Source: JANQMY01 sp965228775
GTDB lineage: Bacteria; Pseudomonadota; Alphaproteobacteria; JANQMY01
Assembly: GCA_965228775.1 (NCBI GenBank)
Contig: OZ245840.1
Location: forward strand, 4,898,001 to 4,962,000
DNA: 64,000 nucleotides
Reading direction: 5' to 3'
Made by a program: the position numbers and the translations under genes. Positions 50,935-59,604 of this stretch are shown piece after piece. The number at the start of each line of letters is the position of its first letter. The first letter of the stretch is position 1. The notes beneath the pieces were generated by a model, which was not told the DNA's origin, did no database searches, and worked only from the letters and a program-made list of their open reading frames with translations.

Positions 50935-51050
50935 GTCTTTATTTGCGGATTGAAGGGCTGTTCGCTTGGAGCATTTTCCTTCCTTGTGACCCTTTCCTTC
51001 TTGAGCGAGTTTTACTTCAAGATCAAAGCTGATGGGGCTGAGGGGCAGGG

Positions 51051-51575
51051 ATGCCGGACGAAACAATAGACAGTTGGCAATTGGCGTTTCGCCGCCAGCT
51101 TATTCTTGCCGAGCAGAAAGACGTCTTTGATTACTGGCAAGAATGTCGTGCGGGGCGCTCAATGCCCAGCCGTGCCGACATCAACCCGGCAATGCTCAAA
51201 AAACACCTGCCGACCATTTCGTTGATGAATGTGATCGACAAAGACACGTTTTCCGTCAGGTTGGCGGGGACCGGCATTCGCGACATTCTGGATGAGGAAA
51301 TTACCGGACGTTTCCTGTCGGACATTGATTTTAAAGAGCATCAGGCCTACTGGCAGGCCGCACATCACCGTGTTGTCACCGAACAACGTCCTGCCCAAGG
51401 GGTTGCGCCCGTAACCTGGCGGGACAAAGGGAATTTGTTTGTATTCTGGCTCCGCTTACCGCTATCGGCGGACGGCCATGTGGTTGATATGATCCTTGGC
51501 TACGACCTCTTTCTAGCGGCCGCCAAAGTGGACGCATTATCCAAACAAAAACAGCTTGTTGCCGGTGGCCGTTAA
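51051..51575 (+). CDS. PAS domain protein (PAS_5 type)
   Basis: The 174-residue product matches the short alphaproteobacterial PAS_5 group: FDYWQECRAGRSMPSRADIN, LPTISLMNVIDKDTFSVRLA and GTGIRDILDEEITGRFL. These proteins are single-domain sensors or adaptors of unknown ligand. It has no output domain. The ATG at 51051 follows GAGGGGCAGGG. Confidence 0.85.
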   Translation: MPDETIDSWQLAFRRQLILAEQKDVFDYWQECRAGRSMPSRADINPAMLKKHLPTISLMNVIDKDTFSVRLAGTGIRDILDEEITGRFLSDIDFKEHQAYWQAAHHRVVTEQRPAQGVAPVTWRDKGNLFVFWLRLPLSADGHVVDMILGYDLFLAAAKVDALSKQKQLVAGGR

Positions 51576-51705
51576 CCTTGATCTACATATTGATCTAATT
51601 GGTTCACGGATCTTTGTTTCTCCCTATACTCATTGTGCGTCTTCTTCTTTAAGTAGAAGTTTTGGGCGACGTTTCGGGAGGGCCTGTTTGGGCCGGAGAT
51701 GATCG

Positions 51706-53673
51706 ATGAAACCGGGGTTTGCGTGGGCCAGTTTTGGAGCCGCTGCCATTTTGGCCGGCGTGATGTCGCTCGCATTCTTCGCTGCCGGCGGCATCAGCAT
51801 ATTCGCACCGGCGGAAGACGCGATTGACCGCCGCCAGCTTGAAGAGATATTTGCGGGGCCTGCTGATTGTGAAGCTTGCGCGGCGCTGGATTCCCTCACG
51901 AAAAGGTTTGCCCGAACAGAAGGGGCCCTTGCCAAAGGAATGACCCGCAGGCTTGCCCGTTGGCGTCTCGCCTGCGCGGAGGAAGACCTTTGTTCCGTAC
52001 CGCAAATGGCTGACTTGAGCGGCCAAGCCGCTCCGTCTTGCGAAGCGCCTGGTGAGGAAGTCGATCACCTGTCCGTTTATGGTGAGATTAATGTTCTTAC
52101 CCGTCTCATCACGATGCGGGGGGAAGAGTGCGGGGGCATGTCATGCCCCATCACCGACTGTAAAGACAAAGCGGTGGTCTATGGTGACCTCGAACGTCTG
52201 GCGGGCATGCTGGACGAGCGCGGACGTTTGGCGGATGCGCTTCCCGCGAAAGAGGATCAGGATCACGCCGCAATGGAGCGCATGGTGCGGGCTTTTCGGC
52301 GATCGGCGCGCGATCAGACCTCTACCATCGCGATGGAGTTCAGAAAACTCTCCACATTGATCAATGATCCTCCGGGCGAAACACGCGGGCTTGCCGATCT
52401 GGAAGAATGGCTCAAATGGCGCCAGCGGCACATTCATCGGTTGGCGGACGATATCGACTTTGCGGCGGCCGAAACATCTCTGCCCTATGATGCGTTGTCC
52501 GAAGGGTTGTGGCGCATTCGAACATTGGCAATCGTTCTGGGAAACGTGACGGATGCAGCCCACAATATTCGTGAGATCCAACGGGAACATATCGACCTGA
52601 TCGGGGCTCCCAAGGCCATTTCCCGCGAAGGGCGGATCGAAATCTATCGTGCCTGGCAGAATTTGGGGGATGCGGTCGGCGAAACCATGCTGCAGATGGC
52701 ACGCATTACCTCTGTTTTAGACCGGCTTGAGAAGAAGCCTGACTGGCAGCTGTCGGTCTCAACGCAAGCGCCGCAGGACCCTTGTACGCAACTCATGCGC
52801 CGTCAATCAAAAGATGCCGCGACAAAAATTCGGCGGGCAATCGCCATGCTGGACTTTTGCGGGAAACGGTCGGGCTGTGTTGCCGGAAGTAACAATCATT
52901 TTGCGGAAGGATCCGACGGTGCGCCGGCTTTGATGGACATGTCCGATACGGACCTACGAGGTCATGTGACGAAGCTGCGGGATCGCGTGCTGGCCTTGGC
53001 CGTTCAGGATAGTCCGCCGGTGGATTTAAGCGGCGAATATGCCAGCTACCGGCCCGGCGAAGCCATGACCATCAACGCGCGCGGGCCCGACAATATGTGT
53101 TTGGCGGCAGGCGGCAGTTGGATCGGAATTTATCGGGACGGGATTGCCCGGTTGGCCGCGGGACGGAATGGGGGCGGGCCGGTACGAAGGCGCGATCTTG
53201 AGGCCATCGTAGAGCATGAAGCCGAAGCATCGACGAATGTGGAGGTTATGCTGGAGGCTCCCACGGCGCCCGGCACTTACACGGTTCGGATTTTCTCGGG
53301 TCCGATCCTTGGGGGTACACAAATCGGTGAGATGCCGCTTGTGGTGGAAGCACCGGCGCATGGTGGATGCGATGGATTTGACGGTCATTGGGAATCCAAA
53401 AAGTCCGGCAAGATCTGGCTGTCCGTACGCGGAAATAAAGTGACGGGAACGTATCAGCGGACCCGCGGCGCAAAGCCGGGCATTATTGTCGGGCGCATCA
53501 GGCAAAATACGTTGCGTGGTCATTGGAGCACGGAATTCGGCTCCGGGGGGTTGGCGCTGCGTCTGTCGGACGATGGTGACAGTTTTGTAGGGACAGCTGG
53601 TTGGGCACGTGACCAGACGACGGGAGCCGGGGATTGGGAAGGTTATTGCGTGGTGAGCGATAGCCCGTCCTAA
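51706..53673 (+). CDS. Large exported cysteine-containing protein, unknown function
   Basis: The 655-residue product begins with a signal or anchor segment (FGAAAILAGVMSLAFFAAGG). The next 350 residues are helical and carry many cysteines (CEACAALD, CAEEDLCSVP, CGGMSCPITDC). The last 200 residues change to beta-rich sequence, including a strand-rich GHWESKKSGKIWLSVRGNKV end. No family is recognised. The density of cysteines suits an extracytoplasmic location. It stands between the PAS gene and a convergent MaoC-type gene. Confidence 0.55.
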   Translation: MKPGFAWASFGAAAILAGVMSLAFFAAGGISIFAPAEDAIDRRQLEEIFAGPADCEACAALDSLTKRFARTEGALAKGMTRRLARWRLACAEEDLCSVPQMADLSGQAAPSCEAPGEEVDHLSVYGEINVLTRLITMRGEECGGMSCPITDCKDKAVVYGDLERLAGMLDERGRLADALPAKEDQDHAAMERMVRAFRRSARDQTSTIAMEFRKLSTLINDPPGETRGLADLEEWLKWRQRHIHRLADDIDFAAAETSLPYDALSEGLWRIRTLAIVLGNVTDAAHNIREIQREHIDLIGAPKAISREGRIEIYRAWQNLGDAVGETMLQMARITSVLDRLEKKPDWQLSVSTQAPQDPCTQLMRRQSKDAATKIRRAIAMLDFCGKRSGCVAGSNNHFAEGSDGAPALMDMSDTDLRGHVTKLRDRVLALAVQDSPPVDLSGEYASYRPGEAMTINARGPDNMCLAAGGSWIGIYRDGIARLAAGRNGGGPVRRRDLEAIVEHEAEASTNVEVMLEAPTAPGTYTVRIFSGPILGGTQIGEMPLVVEAPAHGGCDGFDGHWESKKSGKIWLSVRGNKVTGTYQRTRGAKPGIIVGRIRQNTLRGHWSTEFGSGGLALRLSDDGDSFVGTAGWARDQTTGAGDWEGYCVVSDSPS

Positions 53674-53679
53674 ATCCAC

Positions 53680-54153
53680 TTACTCCAGCTTGAGCAGATA
53701 TTTTTGCTCGCCGTCCAGAACCAATTGCTTGTCTTGATTATGGACCGTTGCGGACATGATCAGAACGCCGGTACTTCGCTGCGGCTTCTTGTCGATAACT
53801 GTCAGGCACGGGTAGAGCGTGTCGTTCACATAGACGGCACCTTTGAAACGCGCGGTTAGTTCAATAAAGGCGATCAGGCTTTCTCCGATCACATGTGGGA
53901 AACTTCCGGCTCCGGACGCTGTGAAACAGAGGACCTGAAGGCCATGGGCCAGCAAGTCGCGATGTCCCTGGGTCGCGCAATAGGGGCGGTCGTAGTGGAT
54001 GGGATGATTATCGCCGCTGAGTGCCTGAAAGGCAGAGAAATGCGCGTCCGTAACCGTCCTGGACGGCAGAACAAACTTCTCGCCGAGGCCGAGCTCTGAG
54101 AAGCCGCGGTGCGGATAGGGATGATGCTTGAGCGGGTCGAAAGTGTCGGTCAT
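53680..54153 (-). CDS. MaoC-family dehydratase
   Basis: The 157-residue product has the hot-dog hydratase motif: DNHPIHYDRPYCATQGHRDL followed by LAHGLQVLCFTASG. It would act on CoA thioesters, as the NodN-like protein at 34965 does, but it is only distantly similar. The start MTDTFDPLKH at 54153 is preferred to one 12 bases upstream. It stands on its own. Confidence 0.85.
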   Translation of the reverse strand: MTDTFDPLKHHPYPHRGFSELGLGEKFVLPSRTVTDAHFSAFQALSGDNHPIHYDRPYCATQGHRDLLAHGLQVLCFTASGAGSFPHVIGESLIAFIELTARFKGAVYVNDTLYPCLTVIDKKPQRSTGVLIMSATVHNQDKQLVLDGEQKYLLKLE

Positions 54154-54215
54154 GTGGTCCCTCATCTTTTGAGAGGCACAAGCTATACCGCCGCCTGGTT
54201 TTTCAGAAGGAGAAG

Positions 54216-54500
54216 TTAGATCGCTTCGTCGTGGGTGGCCGGAAGAAGCTTCGCGTCATCGGGGGCGCTTTCCAGGCGAGAGGAGGTTGCCGAGAAAAAG
54301 TCTCTCGCCGCATCGCAAAGCTGGGGGCGGCTCGTGCAGCTGTCCGTGGCGTCCAACAGAGCGTCGGCCACCTGTTCGCCCATCGCGCTCACCACGATGG
54401 GCGCCACCTCATAGAACTTCGTTTGGGCGGCTTCAAAGACATCGGCGGGCACAAGCACGATGGCAACAGCCAGCCAGAATAACGCACGAAACACAATCAT
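54216..54500 (-). CDS. DUF5330-like small membrane protein
   Basis: The 94-residue product begins with a membrane segment (MIVFRALFWLAVAIVLVPAD), followed by a helical stretch and a cysteine pair (SCTSRPQLCDAARDFFS). The layout resembles DUF5330 proteins of alphaproteobacteria, which have no known function. The start at 54500 is the first ATG. Confidence 0.6.
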   Translation of the reverse strand: MIVFRALFWLAVAIVLVPADVFEAAQTKFYEVAPIVVSAMGEQVADALLDATDSCTSRPQLCDAARDFFSATSSRLESAPDDAKLLPATHDEAI

Positions 54501-54693
54501 GTTTTATGTAGACCTCAACCTGCAACGAGGACTTTAACGGTTTGGTATTTCTTTCAAGTAAATTGCTAATGCTTAATTTTAGATATCTTTGAGATAACTT
54601 GAGTGCCTTGCCGCTATACTTAATTTTGTCTTTCGTTCGTGCCGCACTAAAATAGACGTCTGATTCCCGCCTTATAGAGCCCCATTTACGTTC

Positions 54694-55041
54694 ATGGACC
54701 GACCGCCTCGTTTGCAAACGGACTTCTGGGTCAAAGCATACCTGCGACGTTGTGAAACGGGTGGCGGTGCTGCCTTCGTCTTGCGGCGGGGCAATCGCGA
54801 AGCCGGCGTCGTACTTATCAAGCTTAACCATTTGAATGGGGCTTTCGTGGTGTTGTCGCGGACCATGGATTTGGACGGCGCGATTGTCTGGCGGCAGGCG
54901 ACAGGGACCGAACCGGTTGAAGAAGAAGAAGCCGAGCGCTATTTGGAAAAACAGTTGAAGTTCGACCCGGATCTCTGGGTGATTGAGGTTGAGGACCGGG
55001 AAGGGCGCCACTTCTTAGACGATCCGGTGATCGCCGATTAG
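54694..55041 (+). CDS. DUF1491 family protein
   Basis: The 115-residue product matches DUF1491, a short alphaproteobacterial family: LQTDFWVKAYLRRCETGG, AGVVLIKLNHLNG and the final FDPDLWVIEVEDREGRHFLD. Function is unknown; the domain looks like a single alpha/beta fold. In related genomes it tends to occur as a housekeeping-type gene. The ATG at 54694 is the only reasonable start. Confidence 0.85.
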   Translation: MDRPPRLQTDFWVKAYLRRCETGGGAAFVLRRGNREAGVVLIKLNHLNGAFVVLSRTMDLDGAIVWRQATGTEPVEEEEAERYLEKQLKFDPDLWVIEVEDREGRHFLDDPVIAD

Positions 55042-55105
55042 GACGTAGCGGCAGTTTTAGCGCTGCTTGTGGTCTGCCTGTAGATGCGGTACACCCCGCG
55101 GCTTC

Positions 55106-55170
55106 TAGAGCGCCAGGCGAAAAAGTGGGTCCGGTTTTTCGCGTCACTGGCGCGACCAACAAAGATTCTA
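55106..55170. repeat. Alphaproteobacterial mosaic repeat
   Basis: TAGAGCGCCAGGCGAAAAAG, TGGGTCCGGTTTTTCG and ACTGGCGCGACCAACAAAGATTCT are hallmarks of a common dispersed element. A fragment with the same CAACAAAGATTCT core lies at about 62336-62372. Confidence 0.7.
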
Positions 55171-55222
55171 TGGCACGGGGCGATTTTAAAGTATCGCCCC
55201 GTGCCGTAGTTAGGAGAAGAAA

Positions 55223-56818
55223 GTGAGTATTGCCGAATCCGGCGCAATGGACGCTGTTGCATCAAAGGCCAGCGGCCCTCAGCCGAGGCGCACATTTGCC
55301 ATCATTTCTCACCCGGACGCCGGTAAAACCACGTTGACGGAACATTTGCTGCTGCTTGGCGGCGCCATCCGCTTGGCTGGGCAGGTCAAGGCACGCGGAG
55401 ACAACCGACGGGCGCACTCCGACTGGATGAAAATAGAACAGCAGCGCGGGATCTCCGTGACCACGGCCGTGATGACCTTCGAATATGAAGATGTCACGTT
55501 CAACTTGCTTGATACGCCCGGCCACGAGGATTTCAGTGAGGATACATACCGCACCCTGACGGCCGCCGATTCCGCCGTCATGGTGATTGACGCGGCGAAG
55601 GGCATCGAAGCCCAAACGCGGAAACTTTTTGAAGTCTGCCGGTTGCGTGACATCCCCATCATTACATTCGTCAACAAGTTCGACCGCGAAGCCCAAGACC
55701 CGTTCGACTTGATCGAAGAGGTGGCGGATCAGCTGGCACTGGACACGGCCCCGGTCATGTGGCCGGCGGGCATGGGAAGCCGGTTTAAGGGCTGTTACGA
55801 TCTGCGCTCGGATGACTTCATCACGTTCGGCGATGACGGGAGCGAGCGCATAGGCCATAACGCCATTGCCGACTTTCTGGACGAAGAGGAACGTACGGAG
55901 CTTATGGAGAATGTGGAGCTGGTGCGCGAGGCCTGCCCGCAATTCGATCTAGAAGCCTACCGGGAAGGACACCTGACGCCCGTCTTCTTTGGCAGCGCGC
56001 TCAAGAATTTTTCCGTTCGGGAACTATTGGACGGTGTTCATGCCTGGGCACCGCCGCCACGGTCACAGAAAGCGACCACGCGCGATGTGGCGCCGGACGA
56101 GAAGAAAGTGTCCGGCTTTGTTTTCAAGGTTCAGGCGAATATGGATCCGAACCATCGGGACCGTGTTGCGTTTATGCGCCTTTGCTCCGGCAAGTTCCGC
56201 CGGGGGATGAAGCTCAATCAGATTGGCACCGGCAAAACGATCGGTGTGCACAATCCAATCCTGTTTTTTGCCCAGAACCGGGAACTGGTCGATGAGGCTT
56301 TTCCGGGCGACATTATCGGAATTCCGAACCATGGTGTTTTGCGGGTGGGAGATACGCTGACCGAAGGGGAAGACCTGCAATTCACGGGCATTCCCAGCTT
56401 CGCGCCGGAGATCCTTCAGCGGGTCCGGTTGGACGATCCCATGAAGCTCAAACATCTGCGGCGCGCGCTCGAAAGCCTGGCGGAAGAGGGGGTGACGCAG
56501 GTTTTCAAGCCCATGATTGGTGCTCAATGGATTATTGGCGTGGTTGGACAACTGCAGCTTGAGGTGCTGCGGGAGCGGATCGCGGCCGAATACAATATCG
56601 ATGTGGGTCTGGAACCGGCCCCGTTCGAGACCGCCCGCTGGGTTTATGGGGACGACCCGGCCGACGTGAAGGCGTTTCTGGACCGCAACAAGGGCGCCAT
56701 GGCGGAGGACCGCGACGGTGCCCCAGTGTTCCTTGCCAAAAGCGGTTGGGAACTCAACTACGCGAGCGAGAAATTTCCCAATATTCGATTTGAAGCGACC
56801 CGGGAACGTACCACCTAA
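55223..56818 (+). CDS. prfC: Peptide chain release factor 3
   Basis: The 531-residue GTPase recycles RF1 and RF2 from the ribosome after termination. The G motifs are SHPDAGKTTLTEHLL, GISVTTAVM, DTPGHEDFSEDTYRTL and FVNKFDRE, and the RF3-typical C-terminal part follows (HLRRALESLAEEGVTQVF). Length is normal. The start is a GTG after GGAGAAGAAA. The mechanosensitive-channel gene starts 15 bases downstream, and the ribosome-rescue gene arfA follows, so the three form one operon. Confidence 0.95.
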   Translation: MSIAESGAMDAVASKASGPQPRRTFAIISHPDAGKTTLTEHLLLLGGAIRLAGQVKARGDNRRAHSDWMKIEQQRGISVTTAVMTFEYEDVTFNLLDTPGHEDFSEDTYRTLTAADSAVMVIDAAKGIEAQTRKLFEVCRLRDIPIITFVNKFDREAQDPFDLIEEVADQLALDTAPVMWPAGMGSRFKGCYDLRSDDFITFGDDGSERIGHNAIADFLDEEERTELMENVELVREACPQFDLEAYREGHLTPVFFGSALKNFSVRELLDGVHAWAPPPRSQKATTRDVAPDEKKVSGFVFKVQANMDPNHRDRVAFMRLCSGKFRRGMKLNQIGTGKTIGVHNPILFFAQNRELVDEAFPGDIIGIPNHGVLRVGDTLTEGEDLQFTGIPSFAPEILQRVRLDDPMKLKHLRRALESLAEEGVTQVFKPMIGAQWIIGVVGQLQLEVLRERIAAEYNIDVGLEPAPFETARWVYGDDPADVKAFLDRNKGAMAEDRDGAPVFLAKSGWELNYASEKFPNIRFEATRERTT

Positions 56819-56833
56819 GGCAATGGGCGGATT

Positions 56834-58003
56834 ATGGAAGTTCTGACCGAATTCTGGAACATCGTACAAGACGTGTGGCAAGAGACCGTGCTGGGCATCA
56901 GTGTCAGCCGACTGATGATCGGGATTGCCATTCTCTTTTTCTTTTTCGTTCTGAGGTCTCTTATTGCGCGGTTCTTGATCTACGAGCTCAAGGTGCTCAC
57001 AAAGCGGACCGAGACGTTATATGACGACATGCTGCTGGAAGCGCTGGCGGAACCTTTCAAGTTGATCCCTATTGCGTTCGGTATTTTCTTCGCCGGGCAG
57101 ACATTGCAGCTAGAAGGTACGCCCGCGCTTCTCGTGAACAATTTGGTCATTTCATTGGTGACCTTCATTATTTTTTGGGGCCTCTACAAGATTACGGACC
57201 CGTTGGCGAAAGCGCTGACCCAATTTGAGCATGTGTTGACGAAACCGCTCACCAATTGGCTGGTAAGGGCGCTGAAAGTCATCTTTGTGGTGATCGGCGC
57301 CGCAGCCGTTTTGGAAGTGTGGGGCATTCAGGTGGCGCCGCTGATTGCGGGCGCCGGGCTGTTTGGCGTGGCGATCGCTCTGGGCGCCCAGGACATGTTC
57401 AAGAACCTAATCGCGGGTATCTCCATTATCGTCGAGCGCCGCTTTTCACCTGGTGATTGGATCAAAGTATCCGGCGTGGTGGAAGGAACTGTCGAAAATA
57501 TCGGGTTTCGGTCAACGACGGTTCGCCAGTTCGACAAAGCGGAAGTGTATGTGCCGAACGCCAAACTGTCGGACGACGCGGTGGTGAACTTCACGAAGAT
57601 GACCCACCGCCGGATCTACTGGAAGATCGGGGTTGAATACCGCACCACGAAGGACCAGCTCAAGCTCATCCGCGATCAGATCGAAGAGTTCATTCTGGGA
57701 CATGAGGATTTTGCCAAGCCGCCCGCCGTGTCCACCTTCGTCCGCATCGATAGTTTCAACGATTCCTCCATCGACATCATGGTCTATTGTTTCACGAAGA
57801 CGACCATTTGGGGGGAATGGCTGAAACTCAAGGAAGAACTTGCCTACCGCATTAAGGATATTGTGGAAGATGAAGCGGGCACCGGTTTTGCTTTCCCAAG
57901 TCAGTCCCTATATGTGGAAAGCTTGCCGCCCCATGACCGGCCGGAGGATTTCGTTCCGCCGGTGGGACAGCCCGCAAAACTGGAACCAGCTATGGAGAAA
58001 TAA
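56834..58003 (+). CDS. MscS family mechanosensitive ion channel
   Basis: The 389-residue product has about four membrane helices. The pore helix is AAPLIAG-like (VAPLIAGAGLFGVAIALGAQ, then DMFKNLIAG), followed by the beta domain FSPGDWIKVSGVVEGTVENI and the VPNAKLSDDAVVNF motif. It releases solutes upon osmotic downshock. It starts 15 bases after prfC and ends 13 bases before arfA. In E. coli arfA lies next to mscL, another mechanosensitive channel gene, which may be coincidence. Confidence 0.92.
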   Translation: MEVLTEFWNIVQDVWQETVLGISVSRLMIGIAILFFFFVLRSLIARFLIYELKVLTKRTETLYDDMLLEALAEPFKLIPIAFGIFFAGQTLQLEGTPALLVNNLVISLVTFIIFWGLYKITDPLAKALTQFEHVLTKPLTNWLVRALKVIFVVIGAAAVLEVWGIQVAPLIAGAGLFGVAIALGAQDMFKNLIAGISIIVERRFSPGDWIKVSGVVEGTVENIGFRSTTVRQFDKAEVYVPNAKLSDDAVVNFTKMTHRRIYWKIGVEYRTTKDQLKLIRDQIEEFILGHEDFAKPPAVSTFVRIDSFNDSSIDIMVYCFTKTTIWGEWLKLKEELAYRIKDIVEDEAGTGFAFPSQSLYVESLPPHDRPEDFVPPVGQPAKLEPAMEK

Positions 58004-58016
58004 AACGGAGGACGAG

Positions 58017-58304
58017 ATGAGAAAGAAAAACACGCGGCGAAATCCCGTCGCGGCGCGATTATCGAGATCGCGATTTCAGCAGAAGGTCATCCTTGCACGG
58101 AAAGGCAAGGGAAGTTACCGGCGCCGGTCGAAACACCCGAAAGGTCATTCGATCGGCGTTTTTTTTGGCGTAAGCCTGTGCCATACCTCCCCGCTCCCCC
58201 TTCCCAACCACCCCAAGGGTACCCTCGCACGGGTGGTTGGGAAGGGGGAGCGGGGCGGCGCGGCGCACTCTACATCAATAAGCGTAGCATCGCGTATAGG
58301 GTGA
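58017..58304 (+). CDS. arfA: Alternative ribosome-rescue factor A (ArfA)
   Basis: From the ATG at 58017 (GGAGGACGAG just upstream) the product begins MRKKNTRRNPVAARLS and continues SRFQQKVILARKGKGSYRRR with KH. The F-Q/R-Q-K/R-V...KGKGSYxRxxKH pattern is that of ArfA, which recruits RF2 to stalled ribosomes on mRNAs without a stop. The nominal frame has 95 residues, but an intrinsic terminator lies inside it at 58122-58166. Most mRNAs would therefore end near codon 50, without a stop codon, as known for E. coli arfA. The gene follows mscS by 13 bases. The tail after the terminator is repeat-derived and probably not functional. Confidence 0.85.
   Translation: MRKKNTRRNPVAARLSRSRFQQKVILARKGKGSYRRRSKHPKGHSIGVFFGVSLCHTSPLPLPNHPKGTLARVVGKGERGGAAHSTSISVASRIG
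58122..58166 (+). terminator. Intrinsic terminator inside arfA
   Basis: CGCCGGTCGAA (58122-58132) pairs with TTCGATCGGCG (58148-58158; one G-T pair) around a 15-base loop, and eight T follow (58159-58166). It lies about 45 codons after the start and upstream of the stop, so it yields non-stop mRNA. Confidence 0.85.
58189..58255. repeat. Palindromic element with 25-bp stem, copy 2
   Basis: CCCCGCTCCCCCTTCCCAAC to 58213 pairs exactly with 58231-58255; the 17-base loop contains AGGGTACCCT. It matches the element at 12341-12406 in stem length and loop core, with compensated substitutions in the stem. It lies inside the nominal arfA frame, behind the terminator. Confidence 0.85.
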
Positions 58305-58337
58305 CTAAGAGCGGTGGTGCGAAGTGTGAGAAACCTT

Positions 58338-59447
58338 CTAAGCCGCGATCGACTCTTTCTCTTGCAGCGTCTTCTTCCGAATGCGCCAGAAACGCATGAC
58401 GCGCTGCGCGGTTTCCGTATCAATCCGATCATAGATGCGTAGCAGCACATTGGTGTTGTTCAAGTTCCGCAGCTGCCCCTTATCCATCAGCAGAATAATG
58501 GTCGAAAAAGTGGACCGGTCGAATTGAGAGGATTTACAGGCGATTGCCACAGCCTCGCCGGTCGGGTCGCTTAGGACACGATTGGCGGTACGTTCGTCGA
58601 GACCCGTGAGCTTCGAAAAGGCGTATAGAAATTCGCGGATCTTCTTTTCCCGGACCATACGGACCAGGAACGACTCATTGAGTTCCTTCCGATGCTCAGC
58701 CTGCTCCACATATTCCTGTGCGCGTGTCAGCTTCCGCTCGGAACTTTCCAAGTCTTGCGACAAGCTATCCGTCGTGCGCTGGATCGCTTCATCGACCGCA
58801 TCAGGGTCAAGATCCTTGTTCCGATCCAGGATGTAGCTGCGCAATTTTGATGAGACGAAGAAGAACATCTCGTTCATGAGGTCGGGTGGCAGGTCCTGAC
58901 GGTTGATCACCGGTGCTTGGAGGGCCTTGTTCTTTTCGCTGCGTTGAACGATCGTTTCCATGGAACCGCGCGAAATCTGCGCGCCTCCATTTGCAACCAA
59001 TTTTAAGACAACTTGATCATTGCCCCGCTGTACCAATTCGTCGGAAACGTTCTCACTGATCGTCGGGCGGTCGCAGATGGCGGCAAGATGTTCCTGGCTT
59101 TGCAGACGGATGATCGCAATGAGGTCCGCATCGTGCAGCACGCCGCTTTGGCTCAAAACGGATTGGGCGACATCAATATCGTCATTGGCGAGTTGCGATA
59201 TTAGGTTACGCGGCGCTTCAGGCACGCAGGCCAAACGTTCCGCCAATTCCTTGCGCACGCTCATTTCGAATTCGCGGGCAATCTGGCCCACAATCGCACC
59301 GAAATTTTCAGCCTGACTGATGTTGAATTCTGAGGTCGATTCCAGAAAAACGTCCGTGATGCCGCGCAGAAGTTCGCGCCGTTTTTCACTTGATGGTTCT
59401 TTCGCCAAACTAAGAAGGTCGTTCAGGCGGCTCGGTACTGAGGTCAT
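58338..59447 (-). CDS. DUF2336 domain protein
   Basis: The 369-residue product is helical and matches DUF2336 in its repeated hairpins (RKELAERLACVPEAPRNLIS, LSQSGVLHDADLIAIIRL) and the closing DTETAQRVMRFWRIRKK, which resembles the end of the paralogue at 45760-47019. A coiled-coil-like stretch lies at about residues 225-265. Its role is unknown. The start MTSVPSRLND at 59447 is the first ATG. It is convergent with the arfA operon. Confidence 0.85.
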   Translation of the reverse strand: MTSVPSRLNDLLSLAKEPSSEKRRELLRGITDVFLESTSEFNISQAENFGAIVGQIAREFEMSVRKELAERLACVPEAPRNLISQLANDDIDVAQSVLSQSGVLHDADLIAIIRLQSQEHLAAICDRPTISENVSDELVQRGNDQVVLKLVANGGAQISRGSMETIVQRSEKNKALQAPVINRQDLPPDLMNEMFFFVSSKLRSYILDRNKDLDPDAVDEAIQRTTDSLSQDLESSERKLTRAQEYVEQAEHRKELNESFLVRMVREKKIREFLYAFSKLTGLDERTANRVLSDPTGEAVAIACKSSQFDRSTFSTIILLMDKGQLRNLNNTNVLLRIYDRIDTETAQRVMRFWRIRKKTLQEKESIAA

Positions 59448-59604
59448 AATTCAAGCCAATCGCGTCGTGATACTTAAAGTGCGTGAACGCGTAAAGGATG
59501 GCTTAAAAGTGTAAAAAAACGATGGGGCTATTAGTTAAACCTCTCATGGAACATGGACAAGTTTAACTAAACTGATTTTACTAAAGTTGTTTCTATGCGG
59601 AGTT

